Assembly (NCBI GenBank): GCA_020832055.1
Contig: JAFIFL010000008.1
Span: forward strand, 1-39,476
DNA: 39,476 nucleotides
Origin: Gammaproteobacteria bacterium
Lineage (GTDB): Bacteria > Pseudomonadota > Gammaproteobacteria > Pseudomonadales > Azotimanducaceae
Direction of reading: 5' to 3'
How positions within the stretch are numbered: position 1 is the first letter of the stretch; each line of letters begins with the position of its first letter. Positions 1 through 7,624 of this stretch are shown one piece after another. The position numbers were made by a program, and so were the translations under genes. Below the pieces are notes generated by a model. It was not told where the DNA came from, did no database searches, and was given only the letters and a program-made list of their open reading frames with translations.

Positions 1-40
1 CCACAGAAGCGGCAACGCCAGATTCAGGCGACACGCCATT

Positions 41-74
41 GTGGGAGCGCGCTATTTCGCACAGCGAAATGCGC
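41..74 (+). repeat. REP-like palindromic element, copy 1
   Basis: It begins with the head GTGGGAGCG, followed by a hairpin with stem ATTTCG (54-59) / CGAAAT (65-70) and outer GCGC arms (49-52 and 71-74). The same head-plus-palindrome plan recurs at 7521, 23966, 39318, 39372 and 39451, always outside genes. Confidence 0.6.
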
Positions 75-203
75 CGATCTGCATGAGCTTCAGCGAAGAC
101 AACGACGTCAGCTTCGGCACAGCGCCACGAGATCGGCCCAATTGCTGCGCAATTAGGGCCTTCCCACAGAAGCGGCAACGCCAGATTCAGGCGACACGCC
201 ATT

Positions 204-237
204 GTGCGAGCGCGCTATTTCGCACAGCGAAATGCGC
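204..237 (+). repeat. REP-like palindromic element, copy 2
   Basis: This is the counterpart of the element at 41-74 inside the second duplication copy. The head has one change (GTGCGAGCG) and the ATTTCG/CGAAAT stem is intact. Confidence 0.55.
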
Positions 238-304
238 CGATCTGCATGAGCTTCAGCAAAGACAACGACGTCAGCGCGGACCGCTACAGTTTCAATGGAC
301 GCCT

Positions 305-1699
305 TCAAGGCTGCGCCCCGCGGAAGGCGAACACATCCGGGCGCTGCAGGCGCGGCAACTCGAGATCCACCAGCAGCGTCTGGTGAGGCTTGAACAGCGC
401 TTCAGCTTCTGCGCCATCGAGACTGAGATCGAGGATGTCTTCATCGCCGAAGGTCTGGAATCCCACCGGCTGGAGGTCATCGAGGACCGGTGTGGCCGTG
501 ATGGAGAGGCCAAAGCGGGTGTCGCCCCGGGCCAATGCCGCGCGCAACGCCGCAGTATCGATGTAGAGCGCCCTAAAGGACGGGTCGCCACGATACAGAT
601 GCACCTTCTTGATGGCGCCGTCGTGGATGGCCTTGGCCAGGGCGCCACCGTCACGCTTGCGGATGTCGTAAAACTCGAGCAGGTAGTCCTCCACCCTGGC
701 GCCGAAATCATCCCGGACCCGCACCACCATGTTCTGCATGGCCGCCGAACCCTTACGGCTGCCAGGCTGGCAGGTGAGGGCCGCCGTCTCCGCGTCACAG
801 CGATCGCAGAAGCCATCGAATTCGGCATCGTCGACCGTCAGGGCCTGCTCGATGAGATCGAGCGCCATCGCCTCCGGTTTGTTCGCTTTCACCTTGCCAT
901 TGAGCGTGATGCTCGAGTGATCGATCCGGTCAAGCAAACGAAAGGCTGTCCGCCCCTGACACTGCAGCAGTCTGATCGGCTTCGGCACGGTGCGCCGCCG
1001 CGAGGGCTCCTCCGGGTCGGGCTCGGATTCGAAGCGGATCGACAGATGGGCGCATTGCAGATTGGCGGTGGCGGTACGCACGGTACCGTCGCTGCCCACC
1101 TCGTTGGCGATGGCGCGAATGCCGCTGTACCCGGTGTTTCCCATCAGCACCGTGCACAGCACCCGCCCCGGCGCGTAGCGCCCCTTGCCGCGACCGAAGC
1201 GATCGCGCATGGCCAGATCCCAGGAGTGAGGACTCGCCAGCTCCAGGCCATCGAGGATGTGGGTGCCGGTGTTGAACAGGGGCTGATTGGGCTGCCGGCT
1301 GAAGAAACCTTTGGCCGTCCGGCCCAGGAAGGAGCGCCCTTTGTGGGCCAGCGGCGAACCGAAATTGGCCGGTGCCAGCATCACCAGGTGCTTGATGGGC
1401 GACTTGTCAGGCGCGAAGTTGCGATCGAGCCAGTCGCGTATCACCAGGCCGCCAGTGGAGTGGACGATGGCGTCGACGCTGTGGGGCTTGCGCGGCAGAG
1501 ACCGCTCGGACCACGCGCGCTCCATCGCAGCCTGCAGATCATCGAAACGCACGTCGTCGTGCATGGACAGGTAATCACCGATGGACACCCGCTCGATGGT
1601 GAAATCAGTGAGTCGGGATGCAAGATGCCTGGCCAGGGCATCGAAAGAACTGCTGTCATCGCTCCAGCCGTGGAGGATGACCAGGGGACGTCCAGTCAT
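305..1699 (-). CDS. Alpha/beta-hydrolase (lipase/esterase-like)
   Basis: The 464-residue product opens with a classic hydrolase strand and oxyanion segment (LVILHGWSDD, residues 7-16). The nucleophile elbow is VHSTGG, with Ser81 where the family usually has GHSxGG. After it come LAPANFGSPLAHKG and, mid-protein, a GSDGTV segment that could supply the acid residue; both are typical of bacterial lipase/phospholipase-like esterases. I see no signal peptide, so it is probably cytoplasmic. I chose the ATG at 1699 because GAGGG lies about 8 bases upstream. An in-frame ATG at 1729 would add ten residues, but with a poorer ribosome site. The C-terminal ~180 residues are not a hydrolase core I recognise and may form an accessory domain. 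The substrate is unknown. The gene is divergent from the S9 peptidase gene. Confidence 0.75.
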   Translation of the reverse strand: MTGRPLVILHGWSDDSSSFDALARHLASRLTDFTIERVSIGDYLSMHDDVRFDDLQAAMERAWSERSLPRKPHSVDAIVHSTGGLVIRDWLDRNFAPDKSPIKHLVMLAPANFGSPLAHKGRSFLGRTAKGFFSRQPNQPLFNTGTHILDGLELASPHSWDLAMRDRFGRGKGRYAPGRVLCTVLMGNTGYSGIRAIANEVGSDGTVRTATANLQCAHLSIRFESEPDPEEPSRRRTVPKPIRLLQCQGRTAFRLLDRIDHSSITLNGKVKANKPEAMALDLIEQALTVDDAEFDGFCDRCDAETAALTCQPGSRKGSAAMQNMVVRVRDDFGARVEDYLLEFYDIRKRDGGALAKAIHDGAIKKVHLYRGDPSFRALYIDTAALRAALARGDTRFGLSITATPVLDDLQPVGFQTFGDEDILDLSLDGAEAEALFKPHQTLLVDLELPRLQRPDVFAFRGAQP

Positions 1700-1832
1700 G
1701 GCTGCGACCCTCGCAAACGTCGAATCCATGCCGCCCGCTCCGCGGGCACCTGCGCCAAGCGTACAGCCCCGGCACCCCCGCCAGTGTAGGACCGTCGCCC
1801 GAATGCTTGTGAGACATCTCGCACAGCCATGG

Positions 1833-1854
1833 CTGGCAACAAGACTGGCAACAA
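1833..1854. repeat. Two direct copies of CTGGCAACAA in a divergent promoter region
   Basis: CTGGCAACAA occurs at 1833-1842 and again at 1845-1854, a 12-bp period, in the 277-bp gap between the divergent hydrolase and peptidase genes. Spacing of about one helical turn suits an operator for a dimeric or tandem-binding regulator. That role is inference; no other copy was noticed in the window. Confidence 0.4.
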
Positions 1855-1976
1855 CGCATTTGCACCGCACAGCCATTCCGGGTTTCATCGCTGTCCCGAA
1901 AACCGCGAGAGGCCAATGCGAGGACTGTTTTCGAGGTTCGAAAATGTCTGCAATGACCGCAACATAGAACCATGCC

Positions 1977-4139
1977 ATGCCAACGAGACTGATCCTGATG
2001 GCGGCGATCCTCGTGACCGCCTGCACCCGCCCCCCCGAACCGGAAGGAGCCACCATGGAGCCCACCGCTGCTGCCAGTACCGGGCGCATCGAAATCGACC
2101 CCGCCGCCGACCCCCGACTGTGGCTGGAGGAGGTGGAAGGTGAGCGCGCCCTGGCCTGGGCCCGGGAAGAAAACCGCCGCAGCTTCGCCCGTCTGCGCGA
2201 CGACCCGCGCTACGCCGAACGTTTCGAGGCCGCCCTTAAGGTCTATCAGAGCGAGGACCGGATTCCCTACGGCCGACTGCGGGACGGGCAGGTGTACAAC
2301 TTCTGGGAGGACGCAGAGCGTCGCCACGGATTGTGGCGACGCGCCTCGCTGTCGAGCTATCTCGACGCAACCCCGGAGTGGGAACCGCTGCTGGATCTCG
2401 ATGCCCTGGCGGCGGCCGAAGACCGCAACTGGGTCTGGCAGGGTGCCAACTGCGCGCCCAACGGCTCGTCCCGCTGCCTGCTGACCCTGTCCGATGGCGG
2501 CACCGATGCGGCAGTCCGCCGCGAATTTGATCTGGCAGATCGACGCTTCGTCGTAGGTGGCTTCGAGACGCCTGTGGCCAAGGGCAACGTGGCCTGGATC
2601 AACGAGGACGCCCTGCTCGTCCTGCTGGCGGCCGACCCTGCCGAGACCACCACTTCCGGCTATCCCTTCGTGGCCCGGCGCTGGCAGCGCGGCGCCCCCC
2701 TGGGGAACGCGAAGGAGGTGCTGCGAGGAGAGGTCAGTGACGTCGGCTTGTGGGCGTATCGCCTGGAAGGCACCGACAACGAATCCTACGTGGTCGTCAG
2801 CCAGGGCCATACCTTCTATGAATCCACCCAGTGGCTGATCCCCGGCGACGGCGCGCCGGTTGCCCTGCCGCTGCCGCGTCAGGTCGACATCCACGGCCTG
2901 TACCGGGGTCAGCTCATTTTCACCATCAACGAGTCCTGGTCTCCGGGCGGCGATCGCGACCATGCGGCCGGGACGGTACTGTCGTTCGACCTGAAGTCGT
3001 TTCTCAATGCGGGAAAGCTGCCCAGCGTGCATGAGGTGTTCGTTCCCGGCGAGCGTCAGGCCGCGCGCAATCTGGTGGTCATGGCCACCGGGTTGTTGCT
3101 GATCGTGGACGACAATGTGGTCGGCCACCTGATGGTCATGGAATTTGACCATCAGGCCTGGCAGGCACGGGAGGTGGCGCTGCCCGACAATCAGAGCCTG
3201 AGCCTCATCCACAGCAGCCCCCGCGAGGACACCGCATTCCTGGCCGCCGAAGGCTTTCTGCAGCCGGCGACACTGTATGCCATCGACGCCAAAGCAGCGA
3301 ACGCGACCCCGATCCGCGCTGCCCCGGCGTGGTTCGACAGCAAGGGCCTGATCGTCGAACAAAGAGAGGTGGCGTCCAGCGACGGCACCCGCATCCCCTA
3401 CTTTCTCGTCCGCCGCGAGGAACTGGCCTTCGACGGCGACACGCCGGTCCTCCTCTATGCCTACGGCGGCTTCCAGATCAGCATGACACCAGGCTACTCA
3501 GGCATCCGGGGCCGCCTCTGGCTGGAACAGGGTGGCGCCTTTGCCCTGGCCAACATCCGCGGCGGCGGCGAGTTCGGTCCGCGCTGGCATCAGGCCGGCC
3601 TGAAGACGAACCGCCAGCGCACCTTCGATGATCTCATCAAGGTGGCCGAGGACCTCATCGCCAGCAAGGTCACCCGGCCGGAGAGGCTGGCCGTGGACGG
3701 ACGCTCCAACGGCGGGCTGCTCACCGGTGTGATGTACACCCAGCGCCCCGATTTGTGGGGCGCGGTGATCAGTGGCGTACCGCTGCTGGACATGCTGCGC
3801 TATCACCATCTGCTGGCCGGTGCGAGCTGGATGGGGGAGTACGGTGATCCCGACGACGAAATCGAAGGCGCCTTCCTGCGCCGCATTTCGCCCTACCACA
3901 ACGTCACCCGTGACGGCGTCTATCCCGAAATCTTCCTCTACACCTCCACCAAGGACGATCGAGTGCATCCCGGCCACGCCCGCAAGTTCGCGCACCTGTT
4001 GAGCGAGGCCGGTCATCCCTACCTGTACTACGAGAACATCGAAGGTGGCCACGCCGGCGCGGCCAATCTCGAGGAAACCGCCCACCGCGACACCATGCTG
4101 TTCCAGTTCCTCGTTCAGCGCCTGATGGACCCACAGTAA
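1977..4139 (+). CDS. Prolyl oligopeptidase family (S9) serine peptidase, probable lipoprotein
   Basis: The 720-residue protein has the S9A plan: an N-terminal segment (DPRLWLEEVEGERALAW), a beta-propeller region and a C-terminal alpha/beta-hydrolase domain. The nucleophile is Ser577 in DGRSNGG; the acid lies in STKDDRVHPGH (D660/D661) and the base is His692 in EGGHAG. Upstream of the active site, LLYAYGGFQISMTPGYSG and NIRGGGEFGPRWHQAGLK are standard S9A signatures. The family cleaves short peptides, often after proline. Starting at 1977 gives a lipoprotein signal ending in LVTAC (Cys16), implying membrane anchoring. An in-frame ATG at 2055 has a much better ribosome site (AAGGAG, 6-base spacing) and would give a cytoplasmic form, so the location depends on the start. 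It ends 19 bases from the convergent DUF456 gene. Confidence 0.92.
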   Translation: MPTRLILMAAILVTACTRPPEPEGATMEPTAAASTGRIEIDPAADPRLWLEEVEGERALAWAREENRRSFARLRDDPRYAERFEAALKVYQSEDRIPYGRLRDGQVYNFWEDAERRHGLWRRASLSSYLDATPEWEPLLDLDALAAAEDRNWVWQGANCAPNGSSRCLLTLSDGGTDAAVRREFDLADRRFVVGGFETPVAKGNVAWINEDALLVLLAADPAETTTSGYPFVARRWQRGAPLGNAKEVLRGEVSDVGLWAYRLEGTDNESYVVVSQGHTFYESTQWLIPGDGAPVALPLPRQVDIHGLYRGQLIFTINESWSPGGDRDHAAGTVLSFDLKSFLNAGKLPSVHEVFVPGERQAARNLVVMATGLLLIVDDNVVGHLMVMEFDHQAWQAREVALPDNQSLSLIHSSPREDTAFLAAEGFLQPATLYAIDAKAANATPIRAAPAWFDSKGLIVEQREVASSDGTRIPYFLVRREELAFDGDTPVLLYAYGGFQISMTPGYSGIRGRLWLEQGGAFALANIRGGGEFGPRWHQAGLKTNRQRTFDDLIKVAEDLIASKVTRPERLAVDGRSNGGLLTGVMYTQRPDLWGAVISGVPLLDMLRYHHLLAGASWMGEYGDPDDEIEGAFLRRISPYHNVTRDGVYPEIFLYTSTKDDRVHPGHARKFAHLLSEAGHPYLYYENIEGGHAGAANLEETAHRDTMLFQFLVQRLMDPQ

Positions 4140-4158
4140 AGTGCGGGCGGAAACGCGG

Positions 4159-4644
4159 TCAGAACAGCAACGCGAACACGAACAGTCCCAGCATGACGAA
4201 GGCGATGGCCACCTTGAACACGGCACCGACGATGATGCCGGCCCAGGTGGCGAGGCCAACCCGGGTGGCGCTGTGCAGTCCGGGCCGATACATCAGTTCA
4301 CCGGCCACGGCGCCCATCAGGGGCCCGAACAGAATGCCCGGCAAGCCGAAGAACAGGCCGACGACGGTACCGATGGCGGCCCCGACCAACCCCCCGCGAC
4401 TGGCACCCACCCGCCTCGCGCCGAGCAGGCTGGCGAGCAGATCCACCGCCACCGATAGCAGCGTGAGGATGGCCAAAATCCACAGGATCACCGGGCCGAC
4501 GTGGACGAAATCCTGCGCCCAGGCCAGCAGCCACATGCCTGCGAACATCAGCGGAATGCCGGGAATGACCGGCAGGATGACGCCGGCAAGGCCCATGGCG
4601 ATCAGCAGTCCCGCAGCGATGTAGCTGAGCCAGAGCAGTAACAT
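4159..4644 (-). CDS. DUF456 family membrane protein
   Basis: The 161-residue protein is almost all hydrophobic helices. It has the DUF456 hallmarks: an N-terminal helix ending in a Gly/Pro-rich turn (GVILPVIPGIPLMFAG), a second helix, then GARRVGASRGGLVGAAIGTV and GLFFGLPGILFGPLMGAVAGEL, and a final C-terminal helix. The function of the family is unknown. The start at 4644 has a GAGG motif about 8 bases upstream, and the length fits the family. A start further upstream would run through the adjacent 29-codon ORF in another frame and is less likely. One base separates this ATG from the stop of that ORF, which suggests translational coupling. Confidence 0.85.
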   Translation of the reverse strand: MLLLWLSYIAAGLLIAMGLAGVILPVIPGIPLMFAGMWLLAWAQDFVHVGPVILWILAILTLLSVAVDLLASLLGARRVGASRGGLVGAAIGTVVGLFFGLPGILFGPLMGAVAGELMYRPGLHSATRVGLATWAGIIVGAVFKVAIAFVMLGLFVFALLF

Positions 4645-4645
4645 T

Positions 4646-4735
4646 TCACGCCTCGGCCCGTCGCAGATCACGACGGGCATGGAGCATGGTCCCAATGCCG
4701 ACCGCGATGACCGCGACTGCAACGAGCCTTCTCAC
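4646..4735 (-). CDS. 29-residue hydrophobic small protein / leader peptide ahead of DUF456
   Basis: A GTG at 4735 is preceded by a near-perfect Shine-Dalgarno (AGGAGGTGTC then GTG). The frame reads MRRLVAVAVIAVGIGTMLHA, continues with RRDLRRAEA and stops (TGA) one base before the DUF456 ATG at 4644. The peptide has a positive N-terminus, a ~15-residue hydrophobic stretch and an Arg-rich tail, like a small single-span membrane protein. It could be a real small protein or a leader that couples translation into DUF456. The start codon and the short 4-base spacer after the AGGAGG are the weak points. Confidence 0.5.
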   Translation of the reverse strand: MRRLVAVAVIAVGIGTMLHARRDLRRAEA

Positions 4736-4803
4736 GACACCTCCTCCCTGGACGTGAACCCATCAGGATCATGCCACGATCTCCGCGCCGCAAGGCCGGA
4801 CAG

Positions 4804-4833
4804 TGTCCCGCTGCAGGCAGCCGTGGTAATAAT
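4804..4833 (+). promoter_or_regulatory. Candidate promoter for the DUF885 gene
   Basis: An AT-rich TAATAAT at 4827-4833 stands out in GC-rich sequence and would serve as a -10 box, with a weak TGTCCC-type -35 near 4804-4809. Transcription would begin near 4840. That supports the ATG at 4863 as the true start of the next gene and argues against the in-frame ATG at 4839. Confidence 0.35.
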
Positions 4834-4862
4834 CACCGATGCCGTCCGGTCGAGAGGTCTTC

Positions 4863-6632
4863 ATGCACTGGTTGATGCCCGCCCTCACGATAGCTGCGCT
4901 CGCGCTTGGGGCCGCACCGCTGCAGGCCGATCCGCGCGCTGACTTTACCGCCTTGGTCGCCGATTTCGACGCCCACGAGCAGGCCCGCGATCCGATCACC
5001 GCTGGCCGTGATGGCGATCTCGAAGCCCTCGGGCAATGGCCCGACGGCAGCCCCGGCGCAGTGGAACAACGGCTGGAGCAGGAACGCGCCTTCCGTGATC
5101 GCCTCAGGGCCATCGATCGCGACGATCTCGAAGCCAGTGATCAGGTCAGCCACCGTGTGCTCGCCTATCTGCTGGACTCACGGTTGATGCTCGGCAGATT
5201 TCAGAGTCAGCGCATTCCGTTCACCAATGACAGCGGCTTCTTCTCCACGCCGATCCGCATGGCCACATCCACCCGTCCCCGGTCCGTCGCCGAAGCACAG
5301 GCCTGGATTCAGCGGCTGAACGCGATTCCCGACTATCTCCAGGGGCACCTGGCCTGGATGGAGCAGGGCGTCGCCACCGGCTTCGTCCAGCCGGAATCCA
5401 TCGTCCGTGAGGTCATCGATCAGGTGCGCGCCATCGCCGAGGCCGAACCGGAGCACAGCGAGTTGCTTGCACCCATGACCCGACTGCCGGCCTCCCTCGC
5501 AGACGATGAACGACACCGTCTCGAGCAGGCGGCGCTGGATGCCGTGGCCGGCCGCGCCCTGCCGGCCTATCGCCAGCTGCTGAGCTTCCTGGAGCAGGAC
5601 TACCTGGCGACCCCACGCCAGAGCCTCGGCATTGTCAAGGTGCCCAACGGCGAGGCCTACTATCAGGCCCTGGTGCACTACCACACCACCCTGCAAATCA
5701 GCCCGGAGGAGATTCACCAGCGGGGGCTTTCCGAGGTGAAGCGGATCCGGGCCGAAATGGATGCGGTTATCGAGACCACGGGGTTCGAAGGCAGCTTCGA
5801 GGCGTTTCTCGACTACCTCCGCACTGACCCGCGCTTCTACGCTGACACACCGGAACAGCTGCTGATGGACGCCAGCCGCATCGCCAAGCTCGCCGATGAC
5901 GCCATGCCGGCCTTCTTTCGCAAGTTGCCGCGCCTTCCCTACGGCGTTCGCCCCGTCCCCGACTCCATGGCACCCCACTACACCACGGCGCGCTACTGGC
6001 CCGGCAATCTCGAAGCCGGCGAGGCGGGAGGCTACATGGTCAATACCTACGCCCTCGATCAGCGCCCGCTCTACGAGTTGCCGGCGCTGACGTTGCACGA
6101 GGCCGTACCCGGCCACCACCACCAGATCGCCCTGGCCCAGGAACTCGAAGACGTTCCCGAGTTCCGCCGTCGCGCCAGCATCACCGCGTTCGTGGAAGGC
6201 TGGGGCCTGTACGCCGAGTTTCTGGGCAAGGACATGGGCATCTACCGGACGCCCTACGAGCACTTCGGCCGCCTGACCTACGAAATGTGGCGGGCTTGCC
6301 GGCTGGTGGTGGACACCGGGTTGCACTGGTACGGCTGGAGTCGGGAGGAAGCGGAAGCCTGCTTCCTGGAAAATTCCGCCCTCGCCCCGCACAACATCCG
6401 TACGGAAGTCTCGCGCTACATTGCCTGGCCGGGTCAGGCGCTGGCCTACAAGAGCGGCGAGCTGCTGATCCGGGCCCTGCGCCAGGAGGCGGAAGCCACC
6501 CTGGGCGATCGCTTCGACCTGCGCGCCTTCCACGATCGACTGCTGGACGAGGGTGCCATGCCGCTGTCCGCGGTCGAAGCCAAGATGCGGGCCTGGATCC
6601 GCGAGCAGAACGACACCAACGAATCCTCATGA
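4863..6632 (+). CDS. Secreted DUF885 family protein (predicted metallopeptidase-like)
   Basis: The 589-residue protein begins with a Sec signal peptide (MHWLMPALTIAALALGAAPL, then QA) likely cleaved before DP at residue 23. The DUF885 signature HEAVPGHH sits at residues 412-419; it is followed about 30 residues later by AFVEGWGLYAEFLGKDMG, whose Glu is the expected third metal ligand. The family is usually annotated as uncharacterised or as a putative Zn peptidase; its substrate is not established. The length matches the family. The start at 4863 has GAGAGG five to ten bases upstream. The next gene begins 20 bases after the stop, so the two may be co-transcribed. Confidence 0.88.
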   Translation: MHWLMPALTIAALALGAAPLQADPRADFTALVADFDAHEQARDPITAGRDGDLEALGQWPDGSPGAVEQRLEQERAFRDRLRAIDRDDLEASDQVSHRVLAYLLDSRLMLGRFQSQRIPFTNDSGFFSTPIRMATSTRPRSVAEAQAWIQRLNAIPDYLQGHLAWMEQGVATGFVQPESIVREVIDQVRAIAEAEPEHSELLAPMTRLPASLADDERHRLEQAALDAVAGRALPAYRQLLSFLEQDYLATPRQSLGIVKVPNGEAYYQALVHYHTTLQISPEEIHQRGLSEVKRIRAEMDAVIETTGFEGSFEAFLDYLRTDPRFYADTPEQLLMDASRIAKLADDAMPAFFRKLPRLPYGVRPVPDSMAPHYTTARYWPGNLEAGEAGGYMVNTYALDQRPLYELPALTLHEAVPGHHHQIALAQELEDVPEFRRRASITAFVEGWGLYAEFLGKDMGIYRTPYEHFGRLTYEMWRACRLVVDTGLHWYGWSREEAEACFLENSALAPHNIRTEVSRYIAWPGQALAYKSGELLIRALRQEAEATLGDRFDLRAFHDRLLDEGAMPLSAVEAKMRAWIREQNDTNESS

Positions 6633-6651
6633 CCCAAAAGGGAAGTAAACG

Positions 6652-7419
6652 ATGCTGGAAATCCGTGACGAGGGCGCCGTTCGCGTCCTGACCCTGGCCC
6701 GCGAGAAAGCGCTCAATGCCTTCAACGGGGCCCTGTTCGACGCCCTGGTGGAGGGCCTGCTGGAGGCCCAGGCCGACGACAATGTGGCCGTGGTGGTCAT
6801 CACCGGCAAGGGCCGGGCCTTCACCGCCGGCGCCGACCTGACGGAGATGGGTCAGAAGACGGCGCCGCCCAAGCACGGATTCGCCGGCGCAGTGGATCTG
6901 CTGATCGACTATCAGAAGCCGGTGATCGCCGCGGTCAACGGGCTCGCCATCGGTGTCGGCGGCACGATTTGCGGCCTCGTGGACATCGTCTACGTGGCGG
7001 AAAGCGCACGCATGCGCTGCCCCTTCACCGCCCTCGGCATCAATCCCGAGGCCGGCAGCTCTCTGACCTTCCCGCAGATGATGGGACCGCAACGGGCCGC
7101 CTGGTTCCTCTATGCTGCAGACACCCTCAACGCCCGGGACTGTGTGGAACAGGGCATGGCCCTGGAGGTTCTCGGTGACGAGGGTTTCATCGATCAGGTC
7201 CTCGAACGTGCCGCAACACTGGCCGCCCAGGCGCCGCAGGCCCTGCGCGAGACCAAGGAACTGCTGTGGGCACCACGGCGCGAAGCCCTGCGCGCAGCCG
7301 TGGCGGCCGAGAACCTCACCCTGAAGCGAACCGTTGGCAGCCCGGAGAACCGCGAGGCCATTGCCGCCTTCATGGAGAAGCGCACGCCGGACTTCGGCAG
7401 CCTGCGCCGGCAGGCCTGA
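6652..7419 (+). CDS. Enoyl-CoA hydratase/isomerase family; resembles delta3,delta2-enoyl-CoA isomerase
   Basis: This is a 255-residue crotonase-fold protein. The CoA-binding/oxyanion motifs are GRAFTAGADL and VNGLAIGVGG. In true enoyl-CoA hydratases one catalytic Glu lies in a 'PEI' segment; here that position reads CPFTALG and lacks it. A Glu is present instead in GINPEAGSSLTFPQMMG, which closely mirrors the PEGCSSYTFPKIM segment of the ECI2/PECI isomerases, whose single catalytic Glu is there. The likely activity is therefore shifting a 3-enoyl double bond to the 2-trans position during oxidation of unsaturated acyl-CoAs. A hydratase function is less likely. The ribosome site is AAGGGAAG. 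Confidence 0.85.
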   Translation: MLEIRDEGAVRVLTLAREKALNAFNGALFDALVEGLLEAQADDNVAVVVITGKGRAFTAGADLTEMGQKTAPPKHGFAGAVDLLIDYQKPVIAAVNGLAIGVGGTICGLVDIVYVAESARMRCPFTALGINPEAGSSLTFPQMMGPQRAAWFLYAADTLNARDCVEQGMALEVLGDEGFIDQVLERAATLAAQAPQALRETKELLWAPRREALRAAVAAENLTLKRTVGSPENREAIAAFMEKRTPDFGSLRRQA

Positions 7420-7520
7420 ACCGCGCTTCACGCACCCCGTTGGAGCGGCTTCAGCTGAGAATACGACACGCGAGATCAACAACTTGCGTTCCACTTGCAG
7501 GGAGCCGGTCGCGGAGTGCT

Positions 7521-7545
7521 GATCGCGGACAAGTCCGCTCCCACA
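7521..7545 (-). repeat. REP-like element (inverted orientation)
   Basis: Reads GATCGCGGACAAGTCCGCTC then CCACA, the reverse complement of the GTGGGAGCGGA...TCCGCGA type seen at 23966 and 39318. The GCGGA/TCCGC arms form the palindrome. It lies between the crotonase and LLM genes. Confidence 0.65.
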
Positions 7546-7624
7546 GGGGCTCGTCGCTGACTTTTGGGACAAAAGTATCGGTGGCACCCACGCGAATCGA
7601 ACGAGATCAGGACAAGGAGACGAC

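Larger units (their letters stand above)
1..275. repeat. Direct duplication with 163-bp period at left edge
   Basis: Bases 1-112 and 164-275 are near-identical direct copies; I see only two or three differences (for example gtggg against gtgcg, and cgaag against caaag). The 51 bases between them (113-163) are not repeated inside the window, and the first copy may extend beyond the left edge. Each copy contains a REP-like hairpin. No gene is credible in 1-304: open frames here run through both repeat copies or antisense to the hydrolase. Confidence 0.85.

Noticed and set aside
41-1789. Long plus-strand open frame (582 codons) across the left edge
   Set aside because: It is antisense to the alpha/beta hydrolase, runs through both repeat copies and shows no protein family. 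Such frames are common in GC-rich DNA.
1656-3362. Minus-strand frame of 568 codons opposite the S9 peptidase
   Set aside because: Antisense shadow with low-complexity Gly/Gln/Val-rich translation; the plus strand carries the complete S9 catalytic triad.
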